Shown: piece by piece, positions 26,659 to 36,410 of the stretch
How positions within the stretch are numbered: the first letter of the stretch is position 1
Layout of the letters: each line of letters starts with the position of its first letter
Origin: Symplocastrum torsivum CPER-KK1
GTDB taxonomy: Bacteria; Cyanobacteriota; Cyanobacteriia; Cyanobacteriales; Coleofasciculaceae
NCBI GenBank assembly: GCA_019358875.1
Contig: JAHHIF010000058.1
Span: 1 to 52,507 of the forward strand
DNA: 52,507 nucleotides
Direction of reading: 5' to 3'
Notes under the pieces: generated by a model
What the model saw: the letters and a program-made list of their open reading frames with translations, nothing else
The model's database searches: none
What the model was told of the DNA's origin: nothing
Made by a program: the position numbers and the translations under genes

Positions 26659-27507
26659 TCAGCGCTGACACTTCGCACAGAAGTGAGATGAACGTCCTGC
26701 TAGCTTAAGGCGCTGAATCGATGTGCCACAGACACGACAAGGCTCACCCGTGCGACCATACACCCAGGCAACTCCGCTGTAATTGCCATTAATGCCTTGT
26801 ACATTGAGAAAATTACTAAAGGTAGTGCCACCAACCTCAATGCTTGCTTGCAAGACTTGGATAACTGATGTGCGAATCCGCTCAATTTGCTCTAAACTCA
26901 GAGCCGAACACACCGTCTCTGGTGGGATACCGCTCAAGAACAAGGCTTCATCAGCATAAATATTTCCTACACCTGCCACTAACTCCTGATCCAGCAGTGC
27001 AGTTTTTATCGGACGCTGACGATTTCGCAGCTTTCTAGCTAGGTACTCCGTTGAAAAGTCAGCAGAAAAAGGTTCTGGTCCCAGTCTTTTCAAACCAGTG
27101 ATAATGCTTTCTGGAGCAACATCGGGTGGCACCCACCACATCTGACCAAAGGTTCGTAGGTCAACAAAACGTAATTCGCGGCTGCCTTGGAAGAACAATC
27201 GCACTCGCGTGTGTTTTTGTAATGGGTCTTCTTGATTGAACCACAGCAACTGACCCGTCATTCGCAGGTGGACACCCAACCAGCCAGCGTCGCCTGAGTT
27301 TAATTTACTCAGTTGTGCAAGTAAATATTTGCCGCGTCGATGCCAGCCTGTAATTGTAACGTTCTTGAGCTGTGCTAAAAACTCACCTACAGAAATTGGG
27401 TGAGCGATCGTGCGAGCAAGCAACACATCGCCACCCAAAATTACCTGGTTCAAGGTTACTTGATTTAAACCCAGGCGGACTGTTTCAACTTCAGGTAACT
27501 CTGGCAC
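26659..27507 (-). CDS. mutM: Formamidopyrimidine-DNA glycosylase
   Basis: This 282-residue base-excision repair enzyme removes 8-oxoguanine and formamidopyrimidines and nicks at abasic sites. The catalytic N-terminus MPELPEVETV (Pro2 after Met removal, Glu3) and the beta-elimination Lys (K60, RRGKYLL) are present. The helix-two-turn-helix region DEALFLSGIPP and the C-terminal zinc finger CRVCG...FCAKC are intact. It starts three bases after the psaE stop, so it is almost certainly expressed from the psaE transcript and links repair of oxidised DNA to a photosystem I gene. Confidence 0.96.
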   Translation of the reverse strand: MPELPEVETVRLGLNQVTLNQVILGGDVLLARTIAHPISVGEFLAQLKNVTITGWHRRGKYLLAQLSKLNSGDAGWLGVHLRMTGQLLWFNQEDPLQKHTRVRLFFQGSRELRFVDLRTFGQMWWVPPDVAPESIITGLKRLGPEPFSADFSTEYLARKLRNRQRPIKTALLDQELVAGVGNIYADEALFLSGIPPETVCSALSLEQIERIRTSVIQVLQASIEVGGTTFSNFLNVQGINGNYSGVAWVYGRTGEPCRVCGTSIQRLKLAGRSSHFCAKCQR

Positions 27508-27510
27508 GTC

Positions 27511-27888
27511 TTAACGCGCTTCCGTTCCCTGATTAGGATCGCCTTCTACAACTTTGTCACCACCCGGTTCCTCTGGTACCTTAGGAGCTTTCGGATTATT
27601 GGTTGTAGTACCCTGACCTGTCTTACGCACTCTCTCGTCTGTGGGGGTGCTTTTGCCGCCACCCGCTGTTTGCAAGACTTGTTTTGTCTTGGCTGAGGGT
27701 GCTTCAACCTCTAGGAGTTCCTCCAGAGCAAAGTTATTGGTATTGACACCTGCGTAGTTGACTCTCTCGAAACGGACAATTGCTGGGTATTTGATGCCGC
27801 TCTGGTCTACAGTCGCGACAACGCCAACATCCTGAAACCAGTAAGATTCTTTTCTGAGAATTCGTACTTTAGAACCACGTTGAACCAT
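27511..27888 (-). CDS. psaE: Photosystem I subunit IV with long C-terminal extension
   Basis: Residues 1-66 are a canonical PsaE: MVQRGSKVRILR, ESYWFQDVG, YPAIVRFERVNYAGVNTNNFA and ELLEVEAP, forming an SH3-like fold on the stromal side of photosystem I that aids ferredoxin docking and cyclic flow. Family members usually end near residue 70. This one continues to 125 with a Gly/Pro/Thr/Glu-rich, probably disordered tail (for example TTTNNPKAPKVPEEPGGDK). The extension is in frame and ends with a normal stop. mutM starts three bases later. Confidence 0.95.
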   Translation of the reverse strand: MVQRGSKVRILRKESYWFQDVGVVATVDQSGIKYPAIVRFERVNYAGVNTNNFALEELLEVEAPSAKTKQVLQTAGGGKSTPTDERVRKTGQGTTTNNPKAPKVPEEPGGDKVVEGDPNQGTEAR

Positions 27889-28068
27889 AAGAGTTTTTTC
27901 CCTTGCGCTCTAGCTTTACAGCGTACTACTGGTTGTGGGCTATCTGTTTAATCTGCCTTTTAAGTTTTATTACTGATTGGGGATTGGCGAGTGGAACTGG
28001 GGGCTGAATCGCTAGCAAAATCGCGTATTTTCCAAGCTTTCAGCGAAAATCTCGATTTCAAAATGCGC

Positions 28069-28710
28069 CTACTCCTGCCACCGGACTTGGACGAAATGCG
28101 CCGGACGCCCCCAGATATCGGACGTGGGCGTAATGTCCACAACTGTCAGGTTAAAAGGAATGGCGGTTGTCAGGTATCGTTGGGCAAGGCTACCAATATC
28201 AGGGGTTAGTTGAGTCGCTGCTGCTGCGGCTATACCCAGACCGATAATTTGCTCAATTGGACCTCGTGGCAGAAGTAGATGAGTGCCTAACGCCAGCCCA
28301 GCGGTTAAAAACATACCGACAGAGAGATTAGTGCCACAACGCGGATGTACTGCCAAGTCCCATTCTCCTGTTGTAAGGCGCTGCAAGGCAGTGGGAACAG
28401 CTCTTCTCAAATCAGCTAGGTTTACCCGACCATAGAGATAAAAACCCTCGTCAGTGGATAAGCCTCCTAAAGTTACATTGTCTGACTGCCGAGTCGTTGT
28501 TGAACCATTGGCATTACCAAGATTCCCTCGCTCACCAAGAACCCAAACAGTTGCGTGTTCTAGAGCATGGACTTGACGCAGCATGAGAATTTCTTTCAAA
28601 CCCGGAACAAAATTTAGTTGCCTGAGTAGGTCAGCATCCTGTGTCGGTTGCGGCGTGACAAACTCAAGGTCCCAGAAGTTTCCAGTTTGGGCAGAAGCAG
28701 TATTAGTCAT
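28069..28710 (-). CDS. DUF6391-type membrane protein
   Basis: This 213-residue protein has a polar N-terminal half with LRQVHALEHATVWVLGERG and HPRCGTNLSVG. Two hydrophobic segments follow at about 130-150 (GMFLTAGLALGTHLLL) and 155-175. The HALEHA and HPRCGTN motifs match a cyanobacterial family that I know only as DUF6391, and the His residues could bind a metal. Function is unknown. The gene lies 180 bases upstream of psaE on the same strand. Confidence 0.75.
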   Translation of the reverse strand: MTNTASAQTGNFWDLEFVTPQPTQDADLLRQLNFVPGLKEILMLRQVHALEHATVWVLGERGNLGNANGSTTTRQSDNVTLGGLSTDEGFYLYGRVNLADLRRAVPTALQRLTTGEWDLAVHPRCGTNLSVGMFLTAGLALGTHLLLPRGPIEQIIGLGIAAAAATQLTPDIGSLAQRYLTTAIPFNLTVVDITPTSDIWGRPAHFVQVRWQE

Positions 28711-29456
28711 AACAGTACTACCTCAAATACATATTGATTAACGAATGGTCTTTTTACTTTAGCGTTCACATTGGCATTGCGTTGTAAAGCTTGGTGAATG
28801 TAGGGCAAATCAATCAGCCTGACAGTATGTTTTGCTAACACTTTTTCTTCAAGTAAATTGGATAAATACAATTTTCTAAATCTGTTTTAATACTAAATTA
28901 TTTCCGTAAATAAAGTGTAAAAAATCAGAAAGTAAAAATATTTCATTGCTCGGCACTTACTTTATTTAGCTTTATTAAATTCTAAGTTATCGTCTTATTT
29001 TTATATATCCATAGAGTTTTATTTCAAAATCTCAGGTGCCTATTTCAGCGGTAAGAGAGAGTTGCCGCTTTGGAAGAATTGAATTCTCCTGTCAGCACAC
29101 AAACCTATCGCATTAGATAAAAATTCGATTGTACATATCTATTCGATACTGGGTAGTGTCAATAAGTGGCAATAATTTGATGAACTAGTCCAGCAGGGCG
29201 GAAATAACTATTTAGTTGAAAAAGGTTAAGAAGCTCACTGTACAAGCAATATTCATTCTGCCCTGGAGCCTCCTGCATAAGAGCCTTCTTGCACTAGCGT
29301 TCTACTCACGAAAGGCAATTTTGAGCTAGAGTGAGGAGTTGGTTGATACAGGCAACGTATTTATACTCTGAACAGAGAGCTTAATTGCAACTTAGATACG
29401 AGTGCTTCGTCAATATACCAGTTGTTAGACTCTCCTGAGAAGACTAACAACCGAAA
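28711..29456. other. AT-rich intergenic region, no gene seen
   Basis: This 746-base gap is the longest non-coding stretch in the window. The part at 28840-29040 is notably AT-rich. I see no reading frame, tRNA fold, tandem repeat or strong hairpin. It must hold the promoters of the divergent DUF6391 and kinase genes, and a small RNA cannot be excluded. Confidence 0.5.
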
Positions 29457-30992
29457 ATGAACAACGGTGTCAGCGTTATGAACTCGTTAGTTGGCAAAAC
29501 CTTACAGGGTGGCAAATATACCATAGAGCAAGAATTGGGGCGGGGTGGCTTTGGGGTTACGTTCAAAGCCACCCATCACTACTTGGGTCAGCTAGTGGTG
29601 ATTAAAACCCTTAACGAGTCCCTGCACTTACACTCAGACTTTGCCCGGTTTCAGCGCCAGTTTCAAGATGAAGCGCGACGGCTGGCTTTATGCATTCATC
29701 CGAATATTGTCCGGGTTAGTGACTTCTTTGTAGAAGCGGATTCGCCTTACATGGTTATGGACTATGTAGCAGGTCAGACTTTGCAAGCTGTTGTGTTTCA
29801 AGGACAAGCTTTAAGTGAAGCAACAGCGATTAACTACATCCGACAAATTGGAGAAGCCTTAAAGGTTGTACATCAAAAGGGCTTACTTCATCGGGATATC
29901 AAGCCAGAGAACATCATCCTGCGGCAAGGTACCCAGGAAGTAGTTTTAATTGACTTTGGGATTGCACGAGAGTTTAAAACTGACTCAACTCAAACCCATA
30001 CAAGTATGGTTTCTGAGGGTTATGCTCCGATTGAACAGTATTTAAGCAAGGAAAAGCGTACACCCGCATCGGATGTCTACGGTTTGGCGGCAACGCTTTA
30101 TGCTTTGTTGACTAAACAAGTCCCGACCCCGGCTGTAATTCGCGATCGCCAACCGATGAGTGCCCCCCGCGATTTACAACCTCATGTGAGTGCAGCGATT
30201 AACCAAGCGGTGATGCGAGGTATGGCAGTAGAGGCGCGTTACCGACCAGCCAGTGTAGATGAATGGTTGTCACTTTTACCTGACCCTTATGACCAGGGTA
30301 GTACTACGGTACCTGGATTAAGCCGAACCCAGACAGTAGCAACGATTCCTATTGTTCCCCAACCGTTACCTGAAATTAAGCCAGAATCGCCGCCTGCTAC
30401 TCAGATTCAAGGTGTTAAGCGCTTAGGTACTCCTAAAATTTTAGCTGGGATGGGATTGGCGATCGCAACAGGTTTAGCGGCTGTAGGCACGGTCTGGCAT
30501 CAGTCCCAAAAACCTCAAGAAACCTCAGATCCCCCCACTACCCAACCATCAATTTTTCCTACTGTACAGCCTAGAGTTGATGAAGTCCAGGAGGATACAC
30601 TGCCAAAGCGGACTAAACCAGTAGAGGTAGTTCGCCCTTCTCCCCCAGTGCAGACACCCGTGCGCCGATCTTCTCGTCGCCGCAAAAAATCTCAGCAGCC
30701 GCCAGTCAGCGCACCTGCACCTGCCTCGCCATCACCAACGCCAGTAAAGACAAACACTCCATCTGTGCCAGCAGGTGAAGCACCTGACCCTGTACCCACC
30801 TCAAACCCAGCCACTTCAACTAGTCAACCTCAGCCATCGGCAGCACCGCAAGCGTCCCCAGCTTCACAAGCTGCCCCACCACCACCATCAACTAGTGCGC
30901 CAGCTGAACAACCTGTAACACCAGCCCCACCACCGGAAGACGCTCTCCCAAAGAAGCCTGAACCCAATACGACGGAGAATGAGAACAATTGA
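29457..30992 (+). CDS. Eukaryotic-type Ser/Thr protein kinase, single-pass membrane
   Basis: The 511-residue protein has a full Hanks-type kinase domain at about 20-280: Gly loop GRGGFGVTF (29-36), Lys K50, HRDIKPEN (145-152) and DFG (166-168). One transmembrane helix lies at about 330-345 (LAGMGLAIATGLAAV). The distal part is Pro/Ser/Thr-rich and disordered (residues 350-511), with no PASTA or WD repeats. An ATG seven codons inside (29478) is an alternative start. The substrate is unknown. The tail may be periplasmic and wall-associated or act as a flexible linker. Confidence 0.92.
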   Translation: MNNGVSVMNSLVGKTLQGGKYTIEQELGRGGFGVTFKATHHYLGQLVVIKTLNESLHLHSDFARFQRQFQDEARRLALCIHPNIVRVSDFFVEADSPYMVMDYVAGQTLQAVVFQGQALSEATAINYIRQIGEALKVVHQKGLLHRDIKPENIILRQGTQEVVLIDFGIAREFKTDSTQTHTSMVSEGYAPIEQYLSKEKRTPASDVYGLAATLYALLTKQVPTPAVIRDRQPMSAPRDLQPHVSAAINQAVMRGMAVEARYRPASVDEWLSLLPDPYDQGSTTVPGLSRTQTVATIPIVPQPLPEIKPESPPATQIQGVKRLGTPKILAGMGLAIATGLAAVGTVWHQSQKPQETSDPPTTQPSIFPTVQPRVDEVQEDTLPKRTKPVEVVRPSPPVQTPVRRSSRRRKKSQQPPVSAPAPASPSPTPVKTNTPSVPAGEAPDPVPTSNPATSTSQPQPSAAPQASPASQAAPPPPSTSAPAEQPVTPAPPPEDALPKKPEPNTTENENN

Positions 30993-31071
30993 ATTTAGTT
31001 AGGATTTTGATGCCCCAGATTGAGCTATAGGAAATTCTGAACTCCAGCAGTCCCCGCTTTCTGAACTTCTC

Positions 31072-31101
31072 TTGTGACACTCCTGATTCCCCGACTATAA
31101 T
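31072..31101 (+). promoter_or_regulatory. Probable ssrA promoter
   Basis: A perfect -10 box TATAAT (31096-31101) is preceded after 18 bases by TTGTGA (31072-31077). The box ends 16 bases before the mature tmRNA 5' end, consistent with a short trimmed leader. Confidence 0.6.
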
Positions 31102-31117
31102 GGTAAATAGATGAAAT

Positions 31118-31504
31118 GGGGCCTTAATGGTTTCGACGTGTTGGCGAAAGCCGCCCCGTGATTCAGGTCGAGAGTGAGTCTTCTCTCGTTAATACCGGAC
31201 TCAAAAAAAAAGTAAATGCGAACAACATCGTTCCTTTCGCTCGTAAGGCTGCTCCTGTAGCTGCTTAATAACCTCTAATCGGTTCGAGCGTCTATAGTTT
31301 GACTCCGTTAAGGACTATAGACCAACTCCAACGGATGCTCTCTTTAGGTGCCTTTGGTCGGCTGAGGGGAAAAGACTTCACCAGAGAATCCTGTCATCCG
31401 GGATAATGGATGGTTCCCGCCCTGAGGGTCAGAAGGGCTAAACCTGTGAATGAACGGTAGGTCAATACCCAAGGCGGACACGGGTTCAATTCCCGTAGGC
31501 TCCA
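31118..31504 (+). ncRNA. ssrA: Transfer-messenger RNA
   Basis: This tmRNA rescues stalled ribosomes. The 5' end GGGGCCTTAATGG and 3' end AGGCTCC plus A form the tRNA-like acceptor, and the T arm GGGTTCAATTCCC is intact. The tag frame runs from GCG at 31218 to TAA at 31266-31268 and encodes ANNIVPFARKAAPVAA, close to the cyanobacterial tag. The gene is one piece, not permuted. CCA is not encoded. Confidence 0.97.
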
Positions 31505-31511
31505 CTTAAAT

Positions 31512-31552
31512 AAACCACCTCAGACTTAAAATTCGAGGTGGTTTTTGGTTTT
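31512..31552 (+). terminator. Terminator of ssrA
   Basis: A 10-base stem (AAACCACCTC at 31512-31521 with its complement at 31535-31544) is followed by TTGGTTTTT. It begins eight bases after the tmRNA 3' end. Confidence 0.85.
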
Positions 31553-31901
31553 TGGGAAGGGTCAAGGCAGGTGTCGTAGGCAAGGAGCGATCGCTTTTAG
31601 CTTAATTTCCTTTAGTCACTTCAGAAGGAAAATCTCTCCCATCTCCCTACAAGTCTTGTAGGGCAGCTTATTCGCTCAAGATCCAATCCACAAAGGCTTT
31701 TTCTAACACAACTCTCCGGATTTGTCCTTAGGCTGCTCGAAAGGTTACATAGAAAGCCCAAGCCCAATGTCAATTTAGCAAAAACTTTGGTGGGTGTACT
31801 GGTAGCACTCCCATCTTTATCCTTATGTGGCTCACCGGAGTTAGGGGTAATTCGCCTCTGGTCAAAACAGTTTTATTCAAGTACGGAAATAACAGGCAGC
31901 T
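31553..31901. other. Intergenic region, nothing recognised
   Basis: About 350 bases between the ssrA terminator and the RodZ-like gene hold one HIP1-type site (about 31589-31596). I see no supported gene or strong structure. Confidence 0.45.
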
Positions 31902-32939
31902 ATGGTAATGCAACCTACATACGGTAACGGTTTTATCGAATCCCCACCTATTGAGATTACTCAGGAAGGACTACGAAATGTCCTAACTCAGATAGAAGCG
32001 GAACTGCTCGATAGCGAAGTTTACCGCCGTACCATGGCTGGGTTACAGACGATGCTAGGAGAGGGATTTGGCACCGCTCAAATTTTAGTTAAAGCAGTCG
32101 GGCGAGAAGCCGTTCGGTTGACATTCCAGCAATTTGTCAGACAGTATAAAATCGTTCCTGTGACTAACGACGGAACGAACAAAGCTGGTCAAGAGGAGAC
32201 AAATTCCCCCCCCATGGTAAATGAGCAACCAGTGCAGGCAGAATCACAGCCTCATGCAACCTCCATCGAAGAAGCTACCCCTTCCGTTGAGAAAGCCAAA
32301 AGCCCCGGTTTCATCAGCAGAACATTTGGTGAGACTAAGTCGGCAAAAAAAACAAGTAAGGCAGAACTAGCGGCACAAGCGATCGCACAACAGCGAGAGG
32401 AACTTCTGCGTCAAGTCGGTCAAGAACTGCGGCAAGCACGTCAAGCGCGATCGCTTAGTGTACAGCAACTTCATACTCAAACCCTTGTACCACTTCATCA
32501 CATTGAATCATTGGAAACGGGGCGCATAGACCAGTTACCAGAGGATGTCTATGTTCGCGGCTTCATCCGTCGAATCGGCTGTGCTTTAGGTTTGAATGGT
32601 GTGGCGATCGCAGATTCCATTCCGCAACCTGACCCCGTGAAATCCGTTGTTCCCTCCTGGTACGAATCCGCAGCAATTCCAGGTATTCAACTGAATTCAG
32701 TACACTTGTACCTTGGTTATACAGCTCTAATTGCAGGAGCAGTTGGAGGACTAGGTTTAATGTCCAAACAAGCGATTTCAGGCGCATCAGTAGAGGTTGA
32801 GCCAGCTACTCCTTCTCAAGCCTCCGTCTCTCCTAAAGCTGATCGTGCAGAAGCAACTAGTAAACCTGGACTAAAAGCTAGCAAAAACGGTGTCAAAGCT
32901 GGAGCAGATATTGCTCCCCCTGAGGCATCAAACTATTAA
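31902..32939 (+). CDS. RodZ-like membrane protein with HTH domain
   Basis: The 345-residue protein has an N-terminal region (about 15-95, ITQEGLRNVLTQIEAELLDSE), a polar linker and a RodZ-type helix-turn-helix at about 172-240 (GQELRQARQARSLSVQQL, LPEDVYVRGFIRRIG). One transmembrane segment lies at about 267-285 (YLGYTALIAGAVGGLGLM), followed by a Ser/Ala-rich tail. RodZ links the MreB cytoskeleton to cell shape in rod-shaped bacteria. The extra N-terminal region is unusual compared with enterobacterial RodZ, so the same role is an inference. It is convergent with proB (13 bases apart). Confidence 0.8.
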   Translation: MVMQPTYGNGFIESPPIEITQEGLRNVLTQIEAELLDSEVYRRTMAGLQTMLGEGFGTAQILVKAVGREAVRLTFQQFVRQYKIVPVTNDGTNKAGQEETNSPPMVNEQPVQAESQPHATSIEEATPSVEKAKSPGFISRTFGETKSAKKTSKAELAAQAIAQQREELLRQVGQELRQARQARSLSVQQLHTQTLVPLHHIESLETGRIDQLPEDVYVRGFIRRIGCALGLNGVAIADSIPQPDPVKSVVPSWYESAAIPGIQLNSVHLYLGYTALIAGAVGGLGLMSKQAISGASVEVEPATPSQASVSPKADRAEATSKPGLKASKNGVKAGADIAPPEASNY

Positions 32940-32952
32940 TGCAACAGCTTAG

Positions 32953-34065
32953 CTAATTGCTCAGAACTAAGTTGTCGCGGTGAACAACAGTTTCTTCGCC
33001 AGCGTAGCCCAAAATAGCAGGGATTTTGTCCGATTGATGCCCTCGAATTTGCTGGAGTTCAGTGCTGCTATAGTTGACTAGCCCTCTAGCAATTTCCGTG
33101 CCAGTGCTGTCGCATAGCTGTACTGCCTCTGATGAGCGAAAATCCCCCTCAATTGCTGTAATTCCAGCCGCTAATAGGGATTTCCCTGCTTGGACTATTG
33201 CTGCTACCGCCCCACTATCGAGATAAAGCTTACCTGTTGGAACGAGGTTGTGGGCAATCCAACGCTTGCGGGCATTGCCAGTCCGGGGCTGTGCTTCAAA
33301 CTGTGTACCGAGAGGTTCTCCCTGCAAGATTTTTTCAATGGCTTCAGGGCGACGTCCTTCCATAATCACCGTCCTCACCCCAGCACTGGTAGCGATACGA
33401 GCAGCAGAAATTTTTGTAACCATGCCACCAGTACCCCACTGAGAACCGGCGTCACCCGTTTGTATCTGTAATTCTTCTAGCTGCTCAATGCTATTGACGA
33501 GTGTAATTGGCTGGGCATCTGGTACCAGGCGTGGATCAGCAGAGTAAAGCCTGTCTACGTCGGTTAATAAGAATAACCAGTCGGCTTCAATTAAACTTGC
33601 TACTAGGGCGCTGAGTGTATCATTATCGCCAAACTTTAGTTCCTCGACAGCAACGGTGTCATTTTCATTCACGACTGGGATAACGCCCAATTGCAGCAAA
33701 GCCCGAAATGTCGCGTAGGCGTTGACGTAGCAGCTACGCTGTACAAAGTCACGACGGCTAAGGAGAACTTGGGCGATCGGTTGAGAGAGGCTAGTAAAAA
33801 AATCATCGTATACCCGCATCAGGCGTCCCTGACCGACAGCGGCAACAGCTTGTTTAAGAGCCATCGTTTGGGGTCGTGACTTTAATCCTAGTCGCGCACA
33901 ACCTATCCCTACGGCACCAGAGGTCACTAGCACGATGCGATGACCTGAGACTCGCAGATGAGTAAGAGTTTCAACTATTTTGGCAATGGTCGAGAGAGCT
34001 AGCTGGTTTGTGGCTGGTTGGGTCAGACTGGATGTGCCAACTTTAACAACAATCGTTTGGGGCAT
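32953..34065 (-). CDS. proB: Glutamate 5-kinase
   Basis: This 370-residue enzyme makes gamma-glutamyl phosphate, the first step of proline synthesis. The amino-acid kinase domain is at about 1-255 (VVKVGTSSLT, VTSGAVGIG, VNENDTVAVEELKFGDND, GTGGMVTKISAA). It is followed by a PUA domain at about 265-360 (RKRWIAHNLVPTGKLYLDSGA). Length and domain order match the full-length bacterial form, which is feedback-inhibited by proline. proA is not adjacent. Confidence 0.96.
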   Translation of the reverse strand: MPQTIVVKVGTSSLTQPATNQLALSTIAKIVETLTHLRVSGHRIVLVTSGAVGIGCARLGLKSRPQTMALKQAVAAVGQGRLMRVYDDFFTSLSQPIAQVLLSRRDFVQRSCYVNAYATFRALLQLGVIPVVNENDTVAVEELKFGDNDTLSALVASLIEADWLFLLTDVDRLYSADPRLVPDAQPITLVNSIEQLEELQIQTGDAGSQWGTGGMVTKISAARIATSAGVRTVIMEGRRPEAIEKILQGEPLGTQFEAQPRTGNARKRWIAHNLVPTGKLYLDSGAVAAIVQAGKSLLAAGITAIEGDFRSSEAVQLCDSTGTEIARGLVNYSSTELQQIRGHQSDKIPAILGYAGEETVVHRDNLVLSN

Positions 34066-34313
34066 GGAGTGATTTTACAGGTTCTTGCTCACTAGAAAAT
34101 GGCGTAACGCCTCCCCTCATCTTCACAACGACTGAGACTTCCTTGCAATGCAAAACTATAAAGCGCCCACTTCTCAACGCTGAAAAGCTTGGCGCTCTAA
34201 AAGGACTAATTATGGCTTCTTATAGTTAGGGTCTTTATAGTGGCTGACCCCATTTGAACCAATATTAAGAATCTCATGAATTCCTTAAAATATCAGTCTT
34301 CATAATCTTTTTT

Positions 34314-34877
34314 TTATATTTCGCTTTCTCTTGATTTGTCAGGTTTATTTAAGTTTTGTTGCGTGGAAGTAATTGTTACTCCTAAGGATTGAGATATCCA
34401 AACTTCAAAATCACGAGTTGGGTAGGAAGTGACCGTTCTCGCTGGGTCTACCATCGGTTCTACGAGGATGGTGAACATCCCCAAGCGATTGCCTGCCAGC
34501 ACATCGGTAAATAAGCGATCGCCTACCATAGCAACCTGTTTCACAGGGAGGTTCATCGCCTCCGCTGCTTTTTTGAGCTTTCGCCGTGAAGGCTTACGTG
34601 CCCCTAGCATATAGGGCAAATTGAGCGACTTGGCAATGCTACTAATTCGACTTTCACTAAGATTGTTACTAACGAGCCAGATCGATACCACAGGTCTAAC
34701 TTGCTCCACCCACTCCATGAGTTCTGTGGAAGCTTTAGTTGCTCTCAAAGGTACTAGAGTTTCATCAACATCCAAGACTAGACCCTTGATGTGGTAGTGC
34801 TTTAGGATATCTTGAGTCAGGCTCAAGATTGGACCTCCCAAGATTAAATCAGGTTGTAAATTTGATAACCAAGACAT
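34314..34877 (-). CDS. YqeG-family HAD phosphatase
   Basis: This 187-residue protein is a HAD-superfamily IIIA phosphatase: motif I VLDVDETLVPL (D36, D38), motif II VSNN, motif III RKPSRRKLKKA and motif IV VGDRLFTDVLAGN. YqeG homologues in cyanobacteria and plants include a mitochondrial phosphatidylglycerophosphatase, so lipid dephosphorylation is possible; the substrate here is not proven. It lies downstream of mltG on the same strand with a 270-base gap. Confidence 0.9.
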   Translation of the reverse strand: MSWLSNLQPDLILGGPILSLTQDILKHYHIKGLVLDVDETLVPLRATKASTELMEWVEQVRPVVSIWLVSNNLSESRISSIAKSLNLPYMLGARKPSRRKLKKAAEAMNLPVKQVAMVGDRLFTDVLAGNRLGMFTILVEPMVDPARTVTSYPTRDFEVWISQSLGVTITSTQQNLNKPDKSRESEI

Positions 34878-35147
34878 CAGTAGTTATTTAGTAATCGGCT
34901 TGCATTCTGACAATTGAACGTTCTTCTCTTCCCCTTTTGGCTGTGTTTTCCTGTTCGCGTAGCGTGATACGACAAAAGCATTGGCTACGCCTACCATCGG
35001 GTCCGTTGCAGTGGACTTTAAACCTAGGTCGCTCAAGGGAATAATTAACCAGACTTCGTATTAGGGGTTCACGTTCTTAGATGCAATTACCTTTCGCTTA
35101 GGTTAACACTCCAAGCCAATAACTAGCAGCTATAGCAAGAGTGTTGG

Positions 35148-36239
35148 TTAAGGAGAGGCTTTTTGCTGGGCTTGCCGTTGTTTGCGGATAGCTACTTTAG
35201 CGGCTTCGTGGGCTTCTACCGTTTTACTGAAAACGTGAGTGCCATCGTACCGAGCAACGAAAAAGAGGTAATCAGTGTTTTCAGGATTGAGTGCAGCTTT
35301 CAGACTAGCAACACCCGGACTCGCAATTGGGGTGGGGGGTAGACCAGGGTTGAGGTAGGTGTTGTAAGGCGAGGGAACTTTTACTTGTGCATAGGTCAGA
35401 GGCTGATCAGCCGTTTGTCGAATGTTTAGTCCATATTCAACAGTTGGATCAGTTTCTAGTCTCATCCCTTGACGTAGACGAGCGGCAAAGACACCTGCAA
35501 TGCGAGGGCGTTCAGCAGGAATGACTGCCTCTTTTTCCACAATGCTAGCTAAGGTTACCCACTGAGCAAAGTTGAGCTGAGTTTGTTGTTGTCCTTGCTG
35601 ATACAACGGTAGCGCTACCTGCTCAAAGCGGTTGAGCATCAGTTCGATGACTTGTTGAGGCAAAACGCGATCGCTCGGTAGCTGATAAGTATCTGGGTAC
35701 AGATACCCTTCTAAGTGCGGTATCCCATCGGGTAGCCAAGGATATTTATCTTTAGGAATTTGACTCGCCGCCGTCAGAAAGTCTTGAGCTTTGAAATACC
35801 CCAAAGACTCAAAATAAGTTGCCATCTGCTGGAGTGACCACCCTTCAGGGATAGTGAACGAGAGTTGCATCACCTCGCCACTCCAAATTTTCTCAGCAAT
35901 GGATTGTAGCGGTTCAGTTGGCGATAGTTTGTAAGTTCCCGCTTGAAATCCACCCTCACGATCTTGGAATCTCAGCCAATACGTCCATAGCTTCCAGGCG
36001 TGGGACGAGCGAATTAAACCAGCGGCTTCCAGGTCATTACCAATCTGCTGCGCCGCTGTCCCTGAAGGGATTTGAATCTGTACGTCATTTCCTGCTGTTG
36101 TACTGGAAGCAGGAGATAGAGTAGGTGGCGACTGTGCCCAACTCCACCACGCCCAGCCTTGCCATGCACAGACAGCCAGTATTACTGGTAGCAAAGCAAG
36201 ATAATATGACCACTTGGAGATGCTTCTGACAGCTTTCAT
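35148..36239 (-). CDS. mltG: Endolytic peptidoglycan transglycosylase MltG
   Basis: The 363-residue protein has an N-terminal membrane anchor (about 11-35, YYLALLPVILAVCAWQGWAWW), a LysM-like segment (PEGWSLQQMATYFES) and the YceG catalytic domain with the Glu of LASIVEKEAVIP. It cleaves nascent glycan strands in the periplasm and so limits their length. Downstream are YqeG and upstream a DUF3727-type gene, all on the minus strand. No essential residue appears missing. Confidence 0.93.
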   Translation of the reverse strand: MKAVRSISKWSYYLALLPVILAVCAWQGWAWWSWAQSPPTLSPASSTTAGNDVQIQIPSGTAAQQIGNDLEAAGLIRSSHAWKLWTYWLRFQDREGGFQAGTYKLSPTEPLQSIAEKIWSGEVMQLSFTIPEGWSLQQMATYFESLGYFKAQDFLTAASQIPKDKYPWLPDGIPHLEGYLYPDTYQLPSDRVLPQQVIELMLNRFEQVALPLYQQGQQQTQLNFAQWVTLASIVEKEAVIPAERPRIAGVFAARLRQGMRLETDPTVEYGLNIRQTADQPLTYAQVKVPSPYNTYLNPGLPPTPIASPGVASLKAALNPENTDYLFFVARYDGTHVFSKTVEAHEAAKVAIRKQRQAQQKASP

Positions 36240-36410
36240 ATTGGTGTACTACTAAAGATGAGAGGGGAGCAAGAGGGTGAAGAAAAAAATTTTACCCGAT
36301 AATTTCTTCAAGACATCACCCTTGATTTAGACAAGATTTTGCCTACAAGGGTTGTGGTATTTTCGGAAATCACTACTTCTGGACTCTCCCTCTCTTCTTT
36401 CGTAAGATGC

